NCBI GenBank assembly: GCA_025698895.1
Contig: JAILWO010000001.1
Span: forward strand, 531,001 to 595,000
Length of the DNA stretch: 64,000 nucleotides
DNA from: Rhizobiaceae bacterium
GTDB lineage: Bacteria > Pseudomonadota > Alphaproteobacteria > Rhizobiales > Rhizobiaceae
Reading direction: 5' to 3'
Every line of letters begins with the position of its first letter. Position 1 is the stretch's first letter. A program made the translations under genes and the position numbers. Of the stretch, positions 1 through 10,595 are shown piece by piece. Below the pieces are notes generated by a model. It was not told the DNA's origin. It searched no databases and worked only from the letters and a program-made list of their open reading frames with translations.

Positions 1-1
1 G

Positions 2-358
2 GACGGCCGCGCCGTCAATGTCACGCTGTGCTTTTCGGCCAACCAGGCGCTGCTGGCCGCCAAGGCCGGGGCCACCTTCATCTCGCCTTTCATAGGCCGC
101 GTCGACGATATCGGCATCGACGGGATGGAGCTCATTGGCGAGATCAGGACGATCTACGACAATTACGACTTCAAGACCGAGATCCTCGCCGCCTCGATCC
201 GCACGGTCAATCACGTCAAGCAGGCCGCCATGATCGGCGCCGACGTCGGCACCATGCCGCCAGCGACGCTGCGGGCGCTGGTGAAGCATCCGCTGACCGA
301 CAAGGGGCTGGAGTCATTCCTGGCCGACTGGGCCAAGACCGGTCAGACGATCGCCTGA
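2..358 (+). CDS. fsa: Fructose-6-phosphate aldolase / small transaldolase, 3' end
   Basis: C-terminal 118 residues of a TalC/MipB-type transaldolase; the gene begins before the window. This family of TIM-barrel aldolases forms a Schiff base and transfers or cleaves dihydroxyacetone or glyceraldehyde-3-phosphate units in the cytoplasm. Visible family stretches are [15 protein letters not shown], then [13 protein letters not shown], and the late barrel strand [11 protein letters not shown] followed by a TMPPATL segment. The catalytic lysine lies upstream of the window. The stop is followed within 15 bases by a GC-rich inverted repeat (371-392) that overlaps the end of the convergent acyltransferase gene and could act for both. 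The symbol fsa rests on the short-form family; a plain transaldolase (tal) is the alternative. Confidence 0.85.
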   Translation, partial: DGRAVNVTLCFSANQALLAAKAGATFISPFIGRVDDIGIDGMELIGEIRTIYDNYDFKTEILAASIRTVNHVKQAAMIGADVGTMPPATLRALVKHPLTDKGLESFLADWAKTGQTIA

Positions 359-380
359 GTAGCAGGTTTCGCGGCGGCTC

Positions 381-1304
381 TCAGGCCGCCGCCGGCGTCG
401 CGGGAACGAGCGGCTCGAACGGCGCGTTCCGATCGGCCGCGAGACCGAAGACCGTGTGCTCCTGGAGCCGCGCCGTCACCTCGGCCGCGTCGCCTTCCAG
501 CGCCTCCGGCGTGATCGGCTTGCCGACCACGATCTGCACCGCGCGGCCGGTCTTGTTGAGCAGTTCGTGGAACACGGTCATGTCGCGCAGTTCGGTCGAA
601 TATTTCGACAGGAAGTAGAACAGGCCGGAATTGCGCGCGGTGATTCGCGTCGGGACGAGGGGTACCTGATAGCGCCGCGCCAGGCCGACGGCCGAGTTCT
701 GCCACGGCCGCTCCGTCAGCCGCCCCTCGTTCCAGTAGGCGATGCGGCCGGCCGGAAACAGCACCACGGCCTTCTGGTCGGCGAAGGCCTTGGCGGTCAT
801 TTCCAGCGTATCGCGGCTCTTGGCGTGCGACTTCTCGTGCTGGCGCCACTCCACCGGAATGATCAGATCGCGAAAGCCGGGGCAGGCGCGTAGCGCGTCG
901 CGATTCGCGAAGATCGCCAGATCCGACCGCCGGTCCTTCATCATGTCGAAGATCGCGATGCCGTCCGCAATGCCCGTCGGATGCGACGGCGCCATGATGA
1001 AGCCCCCGCGATCTGGAATGTTTTCGCCGCCGATCACCGTCACGTCGAGCGAAAGCAGCGCACTGATGTAGGAGAACGCATCCCACCCGGAAAGCGGCGC
1101 GATGTCGTCGGCCATCGCCACCGCCTGCCGATAGTGGAACATGCGGTAGAGGATAGGCCGCATGACCGGCCAGAGCACATGCCGCGACAGGTGGGTCGCA
1201 CGTTCGGCGATCAACTGGTCAACGATATGCAGGTCTGGAGAGACTGTCTGTTCTCCCCGCTCAAAAACCTCAGACAGCGCCGACGGCGTGGAATGAACGT
1301 CCAT
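381..1304 (-). CDS. PlsC-like 1-acylglycerol-3-phosphate acyltransferase family protein
   Basis: A 307-residue protein of the glycerophosphate acyltransferase superfamily, which esterifies lysophospholipids at the inner membrane. Motif I reads SHPTGIAD around residues 107-114 and motif III is FPAGRIAYWNEG, equivalent to the usual FPEGTRS; a later LVPTRIT stretch fits motif IV. The first motif is HX5D, one residue longer than the classical HX4D. About 90 residues precede the catalytic domain, with no clear signal peptide. It converges on the aldolase gene and lies 120 bases downstream of lptE on the same strand, so it may be read through from the leuS-lptE transcript. The exact acyl acceptor cannot be told from sequence. 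Confidence 0.75.
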   Translation of the reverse strand: MDVHSTPSALSEVFERGEQTVSPDLHIVDQLIAERATHLSRHVLWPVMRPILYRMFHYRQAVAMADDIAPLSGWDAFSYISALLSLDVTVIGGENIPDRGGFIMAPSHPTGIADGIAIFDMMKDRRSDLAIFANRDALRACPGFRDLIIPVEWRQHEKSHAKSRDTLEMTAKAFADQKAVVLFPAGRIAYWNEGRLTERPWQNSAVGLARRYQVPLVPTRITARNSGLFYFLSKYSTELRDMTVFHELLNKTGRAVQIVVGKPITPEALEGDAAEVTARLQEHTVFGLAADRNAPFEPLVPATPAAA

Positions 1305-1424
1305 ATGGGCTCAACTCCATTCGGCGCGTATCTCGCCGAATTTTACGACGCCATAATGACATCTCGGCCTAAACGCCTGCAACTGTTGCGGGTTGCACCA
1401 GACCGCTCCCAAAGGCACGAATTG

Positions 1425-1991
1425 TTACAGTCCGGTTTTTTTCATGTCCTGAAGCAACGCGATACGCACCAGCTCGGCCAGTTCGCGGGCTGCACGGTCC
1501 TCGGCGTCGCGGACCGCGCGCATGGCCGCAAATTCCTGCTTGGGAACATCGTAGGAAGCTGAAATCTCGCGATTCCCCTGCGAGACCACCTCTCCCGTCT
1601 CAGTGTCGGTCAGGACGTAACGCGAACTCATGACCACAGAGCCGGACGTCGGCTGGCGTTCGTTCGGCCCGTCTGTCACGATCTGGCGGACGGCCGTCGC
1701 GACCTGACGGCTGACCACGCCGAGCCTGAGCCGATAGCGCGCCTTGTCGGGCTCTCCCGCGCCGCCATGCAGCAGGAAGATCATGTGATTGTAGACTTCC
1801 TGTTCCTCGCGACTGACAGGAGGCTCGATCGAGATCGAGGCGACGCGCGCCGGCGCGCCGGCCTGTCCCGGCGCTGTCGCACCGGTCGTCACGTTTCCGT
1901 AGAGCGGCGTGACCGTGCAGGCTGACAGCCCGACCAGGGCGGCGAGGACCGCCAGCGGCAGCAGGCGCGAAATCCGGTCACAGAACGACAT
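1425..1991 (-). CDS. lptE: LPS-assembly lipoprotein LptE
   Basis: A 188-residue lipoprotein with a short basic N-terminus, a hydrophobic segment and the lipobox LSAC ending at Cys25, followed by TVTPLYG, the usual start of mature alphaproteobacterial LptE. LptE plugs LptD in the outer membrane and helps deliver lipopolysaccharide to the cell surface. The central ISIEPP and the C-terminal [11 protein letters not shown] then [13 protein letters not shown] match the rhizobial family. Its start overlaps the end of leuS by 14 bases, indicating translational coupling. In many relatives holA (DNA polymerase III delta) follows lptE; here the next gene is an acyltransferase after a 120-base gap. Confidence 0.85.
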   Translation of the reverse strand: MSFCDRISRLLPLAVLAALVGLSACTVTPLYGNVTTGATAPGQAGAPARVASISIEPPVSREEQEVYNHMIFLLHGGAGEPDKARYRLRLGVVSRQVATAVRQIVTDGPNERQPTSGSVVMSSRYVLTDTETGEVVSQGNREISASYDVPKQEFAAMRAVRDAEDRAARELAELVRIALLQDMKKTGL

Positions 1992-4578
1992 TCACGATCC
2001 TCTGCGGCACCACGATCACCTTCTTCGGGCTCCGCCCATCCATCGCCCGGACAACGAAGTCCAGTTCGAGCGCGGCCTTTTCCACGGCAGCTTGATCCGC
2101 ATCGCGCGCGATCGTCAAGTCACCGCGCTTCTTGCCGTTGATCTGCACGGGATAGACGACCTGCTCGTCGAGGACCAGCGCCGGATCGTAGTCGGGCCAG
2201 GCGCGTTCGGCCGCAAGCCCCTTGCCGCCGATGGCGGACCAGCATTCCTCCGCCAGATGCGGCATCATCGGCGTGAACGTCGTGATCAGGAATTCGATCG
2301 CCTGCCGCACGGCCGGGGTCGGTTCCGCGCCACCGGACGCGATGGCGTTCACCGGTCCCTGCAGGGCGTTGGCGAGTTCATAGATGCGCGCGACCGCCTT
2401 ATTGAACGACAACTGCTCGATGTCTTCGCCCACCGATTTCAGCGCCTTGTGCGCAATCTTCGAGATCGGCTCGTCGGGATCGGTACCGGCCGTGACGTCG
2501 CGCAGGGCCGGCGCGGCCTCCGAAACCAGCCTCCAGATGCGCTGAACAAAGCGGTGAGCACCCTCCACGCCGGCCTCGGTCCAGATCACGTCGCGGTCGG
2601 GCGGCGAATCCGAGAGCATGAACCAGCGCGCCGTGTCGGCGCCGTAGCCGGCAATGATGTCGTCGGGATCGACCACATTCTTCTTCGACTTCGACATCTT
2701 CTCGATCGGGCCGATTTCGACCGGCTCGCCCGTCGAGGCCAGCACGGCCGTGCGCCTGCCATCAGCCTCCGAAACCGTCACTTCGGCCGGCGTGACGTAG
2801 CCTTGCGCACCCTTGTAGGTTTCGTGGACCACCATGCCTTGCGTGAACAGGCCCTCGAACGGCTCGTCCACCGCGTTCAGATGTCCCGTCGCCTTCATGG
2901 CGCGGGCGAAGAAACGCGAATAGAGCAGGTGCAGGATCGCATGCTCGACGCCGCCGATATACTGCTCGACCGGCAACCAGCCGGTAGGCCCATCGACATC
3001 CTTCAGCGTCGTCGGCGCCGCGTCGTTCCATGGATCCGTAAACCGGGCGAAGTACCAGGATGAATCAACGAACGTGTCCATGGTGTCGGTGTCGCGCGTC
3101 GCCTGGCCGCCGCATTTCGGACATTCGACATGCTTCCATGACGGATGATGGTCGAGCGGATTGCCCGGCCTGTCGAAGCTGACGTCCGACGGCAGCAGCA
3201 CCGGCAGCCTCTCGTCGGGCACGGGCACCGCCCCGCAGGACGGGCAATGGACGACCGGGATCGGACAGCCCCAGTAGCGCTGGCGCGAGATCAGCCAGTC
3301 GCGCAGGCGGAACCGCGTCACGCCCTTGCCGAGGCCTTTCGCTTCGAACCACGCGATCGTCCTGTCGATCGCTTCCTCGCCGCTGGCCTCGCCGATGCCG
3401 GCGAAATGGTCGACATAGACCACCTGCTCGTGCTTCGGAGGCACCAGGGCCTCGTCGTCGACCTCCTTCGCCTCACCGGGCAGGTGGAAGGCGTTGCGCA
3501 CCGGCAGATCGTATTTGCGGGCGAAGTCGAGGTCGCGCTGGTCGTGGGCGGGACAGCCGAAGACGGCGCCCGTGCCATAGCTCATCAGCACGAAATTGCC
3601 GACCCAGACCGGCAGGTCGCGATCCTCGGCCGGGTGGCGAACCTTGAGGCCGGTGTCGAAACCCTGCTTGTCGGCCTTCTCCAGGGCTTCTTCCGACGTT
3701 CCCACCCGCCGGCATTCGGCGTTGAAGGCGGCAAGCGCGGCGTTTTCCTTCTCCAGTTCCAGCGACAGCGGATGGTCGGGCGCGATCGCGATGAAACTCG
3801 CTCCGTGCATCGTGTCAGGCCGCGTCGAGAAGCAGATGATCGCGTCCTGGCCGTGGCTCGGCTCCCGCAGCGGGAAGGTGATCTCGATGCCGCGCGACTT
3901 GCCGATCCAGTTGGCCTGCATCAGCTTGACCTTCTCCGGCCAGCGCTCCAGCGTCCCCAGCCCGTCCAGCAGGTCCTGCGCCATGGAGGTGATGCGGAAG
4001 AACCACTGCGTCAGGTCGCGCTGCTCGACCGGCGCGCCGGAGCGCCAGCCCCTGCCGTCGATCACCTGTTCGTTGGCCAGCACGGTCAGGTCGACCGGAT
4101 CCCAATTGACCTTGGCGGACCGGCGCTCGACCAGCCCCGCCTTCCAGAAGTCGAGAAACATCTTCTGCTGGTGCTTGTAGTAGGTCGGGTCGCAGGTGGC
4201 GAACTCACGCGACCAGTCCAGCGACAGCCCCATGGTCTTGAGCTGGCCCTTCATCGTCTCGATGTTCTTGTAGGTCCAGTCGCGCGGGTTGACCTTGTTG
4301 TCGCGCGCCGCGTTTTCGGCCGGCAGGCCGAAAGCGTCCCAGCCCATCGGGTGCAGCACGTTGAAGCCCTTCGCGCGCTTGTAGCGGGCCACGACGTCTC
4401 CCATGGCATAGTTGCGCACATGGCCCATATGGATGCGGCCCGACGGATAGGGGAACATCTCCAGCACGTAGTATTTCGGGCGCGGGTCGTCGTTCGGTGT
4501 CTCGAACAGCGCCGCCTCCTCCCAGACCTTCTGCCACTTCGGTTCGGACGCGCGCGGATTGTATCGTTCGGTTGCCAT
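1978..4578 (-). CDS. leuS: Leucyl-tRNA synthetase
   Basis: Class Ia aminoacyl-tRNA synthetase that charges tRNA-Leu. It has the HIGH-type motif [12 protein letters not shown] near the N-terminus, an inserted editing domain with [12 protein letters not shown], a [17 protein letters not shown] zinc-ribbon-like pair, and the KMSKS loop [13 protein letters not shown]. The C-terminal part ([14 protein letters not shown]) is the usual LeuRS tail. I start it at [15 protein letters not shown], the normal beginning in this family, giving 866 residues; an in-frame ATG seven codons upstream (4599) has no better ribosome site. It is divergent from the YggS gene and overlaps lptE at its 3' end, so leuS-lptE is an operon. 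Confidence 0.95.
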   Translation of the reverse strand: MATERYNPRASEPKWQKVWEEAALFETPNDDPRPKYYVLEMFPYPSGRIHMGHVRNYAMGDVVARYKRAKGFNVLHPMGWDAFGLPAENAARDNKVNPRDWTYKNIETMKGQLKTMGLSLDWSREFATCDPTYYKHQQKMFLDFWKAGLVERRSAKVNWDPVDLTVLANEQVIDGRGWRSGAPVEQRDLTQWFFRITSMAQDLLDGLGTLERWPEKVKLMQANWIGKSRGIEITFPLREPSHGQDAIICFSTRPDTMHGASFIAIAPDHPLSLELEKENAALAAFNAECRRVGTSEEALEKADKQGFDTGLKVRHPAEDRDLPVWVGNFVLMSYGTGAVFGCPAHDQRDLDFARKYDLPVRNAFHLPGEAKEVDDEALVPPKHEQVVYVDHFAGIGEASGEEAIDRTIAWFEAKGLGKGVTRFRLRDWLISRQRYWGCPIPVVHCPSCGAVPVPDERLPVLLPSDVSFDRPGNPLDHHPSWKHVECPKCGGQATRDTDTMDTFVDSSWYFARFTDPWNDAAPTTLKDVDGPTGWLPVEQYIGGVEHAILHLLYSRFFARAMKATGHLNAVDEPFEGLFTQGMVVHETYKGAQGYVTPAEVTVSEADGRRTAVLASTGEPVEIGPIEKMSKSKKNVVDPDDIIAGYGADTARWFMLSDSPPDRDVIWTEAGVEGAHRFVQRIWRLVSEAAPALRDVTAGTDPDEPISKIAHKALKSVGEDIEQLSFNKAVARIYELANALQGPVNAIASGGAEPTPAVRQAIEFLITTFTPMMPHLAEECWSAIGGKGLAAERAWPDYDPALVLDEQVVYPVQINGKKRGDLTIARDADQAAVEKAALELDFVVRAMDGRSPKKVIVVPQRIVNVVL

Positions 4579-4671
4579 GAAAGGGAATTCGCTACACAAG
4601 GCGGGAAAACTGCGGGCGGACCTTCATCACGGTTTCCGCCGAGCGTCAACCAAAGGCCGGAGTTGCGGCGA

Positions 4672-5334
4672 ATGAACCAGACCCTCGAGCGGCTGTTGGA
4701 CGTGAGACGCCGCATCGCCACGGCCGCGGCGGAAGCCGGGCGGCCGGCCGGGTCGGTCGGGCTGGTCGCCGTGAGCAAGACTTTCGACGCCGACGCGATC
4801 AGGCCGGTGCTGGAGGAAGGTCATCGCATCTTCGGGGAGAACCGTGTCCAGGAGGCGCAGGGCAAATGGCCGGCGCTGCGCGGGAAATTTCCCGACATCG
4901 AACTGCATCTGATCGGCCCACTGCAATCGAACAAGGCGAAGGACGCAGTGGCGCTGTTCGACGTCATCGAGACGGTCGACCGCGACAAGATCGCCGTCGA
5001 ACTGGCGAAGGAGATCGGGAAAAAGGGCAAGGCGCCAAGACTCTATGTCCAGGTGAATACGGGCCTGGAGGAGCAGAAGGCTGGCATCGGTCCGCGCGAA
5101 ACGGCCGCGTTTGTCGAGCGCTGCCGCACCGTGCACGGTCTCGCCATCGAAGGTCTGATGTGCATCCCGCCCTTCGAGGATTATCCGGGCCCGCATTTCG
5201 CGCTTCTTCAGAAACTCGCCGGCGAATGCGGACTGGAGAAGCTGTCGATGGGCATGTCGGGCGATTTCGAGAAGGCCATTCCCTTCGGCGCCACCAGCGT
5301 GCGCGTCGGCTCGGCGATCTTCGGAAGCCGGTAG
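4672..5334 (+). CDS. YggS/PLPBP-family pyridoxal-phosphate homeostasis protein
   Basis: A 220-residue single-domain TIM-barrel PLP-binding protein of the YggS/PROSC family, which buffers free pyridoxal phosphate in the cytoplasm and has no known enzymatic turnover. The PLP-binding lysine is in VAVSKTF (Lys36). Downstream family motifs are FGENRVQEAQGKW, HLIGPLQSNK, the glycine-rich LSMGMSGDFEKAI, and the C-terminal VRVGSAIFGSR that holds the cofactor phosphate. The ATG at 4672 is the natural start because the fold begins at once. It is transcribed divergently from leuS, with about 90 bases between the two starts. Confidence 0.9.
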   Translation: MNQTLERLLDVRRRIATAAAEAGRPAGSVGLVAVSKTFDADAIRPVLEEGHRIFGENRVQEAQGKWPALRGKFPDIELHLIGPLQSNKAKDAVALFDVIETVDRDKIAVELAKEIGKKGKAPRLYVQVNTGLEEQKAGIGPRETAAFVERCRTVHGLAIEGLMCIPPFEDYPGPHFALLQKLAGECGLEKLSMGMSGDFEKAIPFGATSVRVGSAIFGSR

Positions 5335-5376
5335 TTACCCGCGGGACTCGAAAAGGCACTCCGGAAAGGCTATATG

Positions 5377-5395
5377 GCTAGCCAGTCTAGCTAGC
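5377..5395. promoter_or_regulatory. Palindromic candidate operator of the toxin-antitoxin pair
   Basis: Two GCTAGC hexamers in inverted arrangement, separated by seven bases, end five bases before the antitoxin start. Phd/YefM antitoxins bind such short palindromes over their own promoter, so this is the likely autoregulatory site. Binding is inferred from position and symmetry only. Confidence 0.55.
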
Positions 5396-5399
5396 TCGG

Positions 5400-5669
5400 A
5401 TGAAGCCCATGAACTGGCATCTCCAGGACGCGAAGAACAATTTCTCGAAAGTGGTCGATAAGGCCATCCACGAGGGACCGCAGACGGTCACGCGGCGCGG
5501 CAAGCGCGCGGCCGTGGTCATCTCGGCGGAGGAGTATGAAAGGCTGACGGCGGGCAAGAAGCCGACGCTTGTCGATCACATTCTCTCCGGGCCTGAATGG
5601 CCCGAAGACATGGATGAGGAGGTCCGTCGCCGCACGAAGGAGCCAAGCCGCCCGCCGGTGAAGTTCTGA
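5400..5669 (+). CDS. Phd/YefM-type antitoxin
   Basis: An 89-residue antitoxin. The N-terminal Phd/YefM fold is visible in WHLQDAKNNFSKVVDKAI, then the strand VTRRGKRAAVVISAEEYERL. The C-terminal third is charged and proline-rich (WPEDMDEEVRRRTKEP) and would wrap the toxin. The partner toxin starts inside this gene's stop codon (TGATG), the usual coupled arrangement. ATG at 5400 and 5409 are both possible starts, and neither has a strong ribosome site. A palindrome directly upstream suggests autoregulation. The C-terminal residues differ between families, so the toxin specificity comes from the neighbour. Confidence 0.9.
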   Translation: MKPMNWHLQDAKNNFSKVVDKAIHEGPQTVTRRGKRAAVVISAEEYERLTAGKKPTLVDHILSGPEWPEDMDEEVRRRTKEPSRPPVKF

Positions 5670-6070
5670 TGTATCTGGTGGACACCAATACCGTTTCGGA
5701 CGCCCACAAAGGCATTCCGGAACCCGTGTCGTGGCTGGCCTCCGTCGATCCCGACCTCGTCTATGTCAGCGTCATCACACTGGGCGAGATCAGGCGCGGC
5801 ATCGAGATGGTGCGGGCCACCCGCCCACGCAAGGCGTTCGAACTCGAACTCTGGCTTGCCTCCATCCGCCGCGACAATGCCGATCGAATTCTTCCCGTCA
5901 CGGAAGAGGTCGCGACCGAATGGGGCCGTATCTCCGCCATTCGAAAGCGAGGCGATGCCTATGGGTTGATCGCTGCCACGGCGCTCGTCTATCGCATGAC
6001 CGTTGTCACCCGAAACGTCGCCGATTTCGCAGGCGCCGGCGTGCCCGTCATCGATCCGTGGCGTCTGTGA
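5669..6070 (+). CDS. PIN-domain toxin (VapC/FitB-like)
   Basis: A 133-residue PIN-domain protein, a family of Mg-dependent ribonucleases that cut tRNA or mRNA when released from antitoxin. Asp5 (YLVDTNTVSD), Glu40 (ITLGEIRRG) and Asp119 (TRNVADF) are three of the four expected acidic ligands. The third is odd: the family motif D-x-L-I-A-A reads AYGLIAATA here, with Tyr98 at the usual aspartate position, though Asp96 sits two residues earlier. It may be a weakened nuclease or use the shifted aspartate. Its ATG overlaps the antitoxin stop. It pairs with a Phd/YefM rather than a VapB antitoxin, which is common for FitB-like toxins. Confidence 0.88.
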   Translation: MYLVDTNTVSDAHKGIPEPVSWLASVDPDLVYVSVITLGEIRRGIEMVRATRPRKAFELELWLASIRRDNADRILPVTEEVATEWGRISAIRKRGDAYGLIAATALVYRMTVVTRNVADFAGAGVPVIDPWRL

Positions 6071-6076
6071 AGGCCC

Positions 6077-6352
6077 TCAGTGCAGGACGAGTTCGCCGCT
6101 GACATTGCGCCATTCGTTCGGCGCGATCAGGCGGCGGTGCGTGTAGCTCACCGAATGCAGGGGGCCGTCGAGGCTGTCGCGCCAGAACTCTATGAAGCGC
6201 CGTAATTCGGGAAACTTCGGCGCGACGTCGAAATGCTGCCACACGAAGCTCTGCAGCAGATGCGGATGGTCGGGCATGCGATAGAGGAACTCGGCCGTGG
6301 TCAGCCCGTAGCCGGCCAGCATCAGTTTCATCTCTTCAAGGTCGCGCGTCAT
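6077..6352 (-). CDS. usg: Usg family protein
   Basis: A 91-residue protein matching the alphaproteobacterial Usg family, first noticed upstream of trp genes in Caulobacter; its function is not known. Recognisable features are LAGYGLTTAEFLYRMPDHP, then LLQSFVWQHFDVAPKFPEL and the RFIEFWRDSLDGPLHSV core, ending in HRRLIAPNEWR. There is no signal peptide or membrane segment, so it is cytoplasmic. It converges on the PIN toxin gene with six bases between stops, and stands alone on its strand. It is not next to trp genes here. Confidence 0.85.
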   Translation of the reverse strand: MTRDLEEMKLMLAGYGLTTAEFLYRMPDHPHLLQSFVWQHFDVAPKFPELRRFIEFWRDSLDGPLHSVSYTHRRLIAPNEWRNVSGELVLH

Positions 6353-6562
6353 GGTCGTTCCCCTTCGGACCGCGCTCCTCCCGGATAGAAATGTGCGCGC
6401 CCATGGTTAACGATTCATTGCCTGCGTGCCCGGCGCGACGGGTTGCGGGACACCGAACCGAACGTCTAATTTCGACAATCTTACTGGAGTGCTAGAGCCG
6501 GTCCGGTTTGGCCGGCGCGCTCGCGAGTTTTTCGGGCCGCGACAGCGTAAGGGAGGGTTCTC

Positions 6563-8518
<1,956 letters not shown>

Positions 8519-8530
8519 GCGGGAGCCGCC

Positions 8531-9142
8531 ATGGACATCGCGACACTGGCCCTTTTCGCGGGCGCCCTGCTCGTGGCGGCGGGATCGCCCGGTCCGAGCA
8601 TTGCCGCGCTGGTTGCCCGGGTCCTTGCGCGTGGCGTGGCCGATGTTCTGCCGTTCCTGGCGGCGATGTGGCTTGGCGAGGGCATCTGGCTGACGCTGGC
8701 CGTCTTCGGGCTCGCCATGGTGGCCGAAACCTTCCATGCGGTCTTCGTCGCCATCAAATGGGCGGGCGTGGCATATCTGCTCTGGCTGGCCTGGCAGATG
8801 TGGCATGCACCGGTTACTCGGGAGGCCGAGGCCCTGCCACGGGCGAGTTCGGCACTGAAGCTGTTTCTGGCCGGCATGGCGGTGACGCTCGGCAATCCGA
8901 AGATCATGGTCTTCTACCTTGCCCTGCTGCCGACCCTGATCGACCTCGGACGGGTCACGCTCACCGGATGGGCCGAACTCCTGGCGACGATGTTCGTCGT
9001 ACTGGTCGGCATCGACCTCGCCTGGGCCTTCGCGGCCGCCCAGGCGCGCAGGCTGCTGAAAAGTCCCCGGGCGATGCATCTGGCCAACCGGGCCGGCGCG
9101 ACCGCGATGGCGGGAGCGGCGGCCGCGGTCGCGGCCCGCTGA
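8531..9142 (+). CDS. LysE/RhtB family amino-acid exporter
   Basis: A 203-residue inner-membrane protein of the LysE/RhtB superfamily, which exports amino acids or related small molecules by proton exchange. The N-terminal GSPGPSIAALVARVLARG is the family signature, and about six hydrophobic segments follow, with the second conserved stretch GMAVTLGNPKIMVFYLALLP in the middle of the chain. It starts 12 bases after the acs stop with a GGGAG ribosome site, so it probably shares the acs transcript. The substrate cannot be predicted. Confidence 0.88.
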   Translation: MDIATLALFAGALLVAAGSPGPSIAALVARVLARGVADVLPFLAAMWLGEGIWLTLAVFGLAMVAETFHAVFVAIKWAGVAYLLWLAWQMWHAPVTREAEALPRASSALKLFLAGMAVTLGNPKIMVFYLALLPTLIDLGRVTLTGWAELLATMFVVLVGIDLAWAFAAAQARRLLKSPRAMHLANRAGATAMAGAAAAVAAR

Positions 9143-9161
9143 AGACCGTGCCGCGAATGCG

Positions 9162-9725
9162 CTATCGCGCCATGGTGTGATATTCGCCGTTGGGGCGCAT
9201 GTCGACGGCCGAGGCGACCCGGTTGGACATGTTGAAGAACGCCGCCACCGCGCCGATGTCCCAGATGTCGCGGTCGTTGAAGCCTTGCGCGCGCAACGCC
9301 TCGCGATCGTGCTCCTCGATCTTGTGCGGCGTCTCGGTCAGCTTGACCGCGAAGTCGAGCATGGCCTTTTGCCGCGGCGAAAGCTCCGCGACGCGGTAGT
9401 TCATCACCATCATCTCGCCGAGCTCGGGATCGCCCGAAAGCTGGCGTACCGCCGCTCCGTGCGCCACCAGGCAATAATAGCAGTGGTTCACGCTCGACAC
9501 CGCCACGGCGATCATCTCGCGCTCCAGCTTGTCGAGGCCGGACTCGCCCAGCATCAGGTCGTTGTACATGTCGGTGAAGGCGCGCAGCTTCTTTTCGTCG
9601 AAAGCGTAGGCCGCCAGCACATTCGGCACCAGGCCGAGCTTCTCCTCACATTTGGCGAAATAGGCCTTCGTCGCCTCGCTCAATTCCGCCTGCCCGAGCG
9701 ACAACGCCGTCAATCCATCCGCCAT
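9162..9725 (-). CDS. AhpD-like peroxidase-related protein (carboxymuconolactone decarboxylase fold)
   Basis: A 187-residue protein of the AhpD/carboxymuconolactone decarboxylase superfamily. The redox CxxC pair is in NHCYYCLVAHG (Cys82, Cys85), with His89 following, as in alkylhydroperoxidases that reduce organic peroxides. A helical N-terminus and a second helical half (FAVKLTETPHKIEEHDREAL, then DIWDIGAVAAFFNMSNRVA) fit the family. I start it at MADGLTAL, behind a GGAGGAGAT ribosome site. About 80 bases upstream, on the same strand, is a strong hairpin-T terminator preceded by a large structured RNA, which may control this gene or be a separate RNA. Confidence 0.85.
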   Translation of the reverse strand: MADGLTALSLGQAELSEATKAYFAKCEEKLGLVPNVLAAYAFDEKKLRAFTDMYNDLMLGESGLDKLEREMIAVAVSSVNHCYYCLVAHGAAVRQLSGDPELGEMMVMNYRVAELSPRQKAMLDFAVKLTETPHKIEEHDREALRAQGFNDRDIWDIGAVAAFFNMSNRVASAVDMRPNGEYHTMAR

Positions 9726-9802
9726 GACGATCTCCTCCTTGATGACGCGGGAAACTTGGCTGCTGCGCCGGCGCGAAGCAAGCCGCCAACGCGAAGCGCA
9801 CG

Positions 9803-9836
9803 AAAAAACCGGCGACGCCATCTGGCGCACGCCGGT
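9803..9836 (-). terminator. Intrinsic terminator on the minus strand
   Basis: Seven-base arms ACCGGCG / CGCCGGT enclose a second stem, and on the minus strand the hairpin is followed by six T. This is a clear Rho-independent terminator. There is no protein gene upstream on this strand, so it ends a non-coding transcript or attenuates the AhpD-like gene downstream. Confidence 0.8.
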
Positions 9837-9970
9837 CTCAAGGCTTGGGATCGTCGCACCTCCCCTGGGGAGGTTGGTTCGGCCCGGACCGCATCCGTGG
9901 GCGGGGGGCTTGGGGTTTACGGAGCACGCTCCGGACCGAACCGTCTCAGGCAACGGTCGGATCGTCGTTG
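9803..9970 (-). ncRNA. Candidate structured RNA (sRNA or attenuating leader)
   Basis: About 170 bases with strong secondary structure and no reading frame. A twelve-pair stem joins 9876-9888 to 9930-9942 (GGTTCGG pairing with CCGAACC, extended by CCGGA/TCCGG). Next to it is an eight-base palindrome (9858-9874), then the terminator at 9803-9836. The 468-base interval 9726-10193 holds nothing else recognisable. It could be a free small RNA or a leader controlling the AhpD-like gene through the terminator. It does not match tmRNA, RNase P, SRP, TPP, FMN or glycine motifs that I know. The 5' end is a guess. Confidence 0.5.
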
Positions 9971-10193
9971 CGCATTGGGGCGCGACCTTGGGCAAAAAGC
10001 GGCAAAATTGTGATTGAGGGATCACCTTGAAGCAGCGCCTGTGGCAATGTGTGAACACACCGGCATTCCTTTTTCTGGCGCTGGACCAACCCGGCCTGGC
10101 CTCGCCTGAATTCACCGGTCGTCAGGGTTGCAATTGCGGATCAAACACGCGACCTTTCCTTCTGTCGCGGAACTGTCATGAAAGGCGCATCGC

Positions 10194-10592
10194 ATGGTCG
10201 ATCGCGGGAGCGGAGCGGAGGGTCGGGACGAACCCGGAATATTGATCCCTTTCCCGGAGGCGGCCCGCGAATTACGACGCGAACGCCTCGACCAGCCGGT
10301 AACCTTCGACCGGCGCGAGCTCGACGCCATTCTCAAGCTTTACGGGCGCATGGTGGCTGCCAATGAATGGCGCGACTACGCCATCGACCATCTCAGGGAC
10401 CGCGCCGTCTTCTCCGTCTTCCGGCGCACCAGCGAGCATCCTCTCTATATGATCGCCAAGGTTCCGGCGCTGGCTCGCAAGCAGGGCGCCTATGCGGTGA
10501 TCGGCGCCAACGGGCAGATTCTCAAGCGCGGCCACGAGCTCGGCCGCGTGCTCGCGGTCTTCGACAAGGCGCTGCGCCTCGTCGAGGCCTGA
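10194..10592 (+). CDS. DUF2794 family protein
   Basis: A 132-residue cytoplasmic protein of unknown function, conserved in alphaproteobacteria. After a variable 35-residue N-terminus the family core begins: VTFDRRELDAILKLYGRM, EWRDYAIDHLRDRAVFSVFRR, then PLYMIAKVPALARKQGAY and ILKRGHELGRVLAVF. No catalytic motif is evident. It stands alone, converging with a GNAT gene three bases after its stop. The ATG at 10194 was chosen because the frame opens there; the next in-frame ATG lies inside the core. Confidence 0.82.
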   Translation: MVDRGSGAEGRDEPGILIPFPEAARELRRERLDQPVTFDRRELDAILKLYGRMVAANEWRDYAIDHLRDRAVFSVFRRTSEHPLYMIAKVPALARKQGAYAVIGANGQILKRGHELGRVLAVFDKALRLVEA

Positions 10593-10595
10593 TTC

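Noticed and set aside
9803-9860. Cobalamin riboswitch box
   Set aside because: A stretch AAGCCTTGAGACCGG recalls the B12 box, but the GCCACTG and other core elements are missing.
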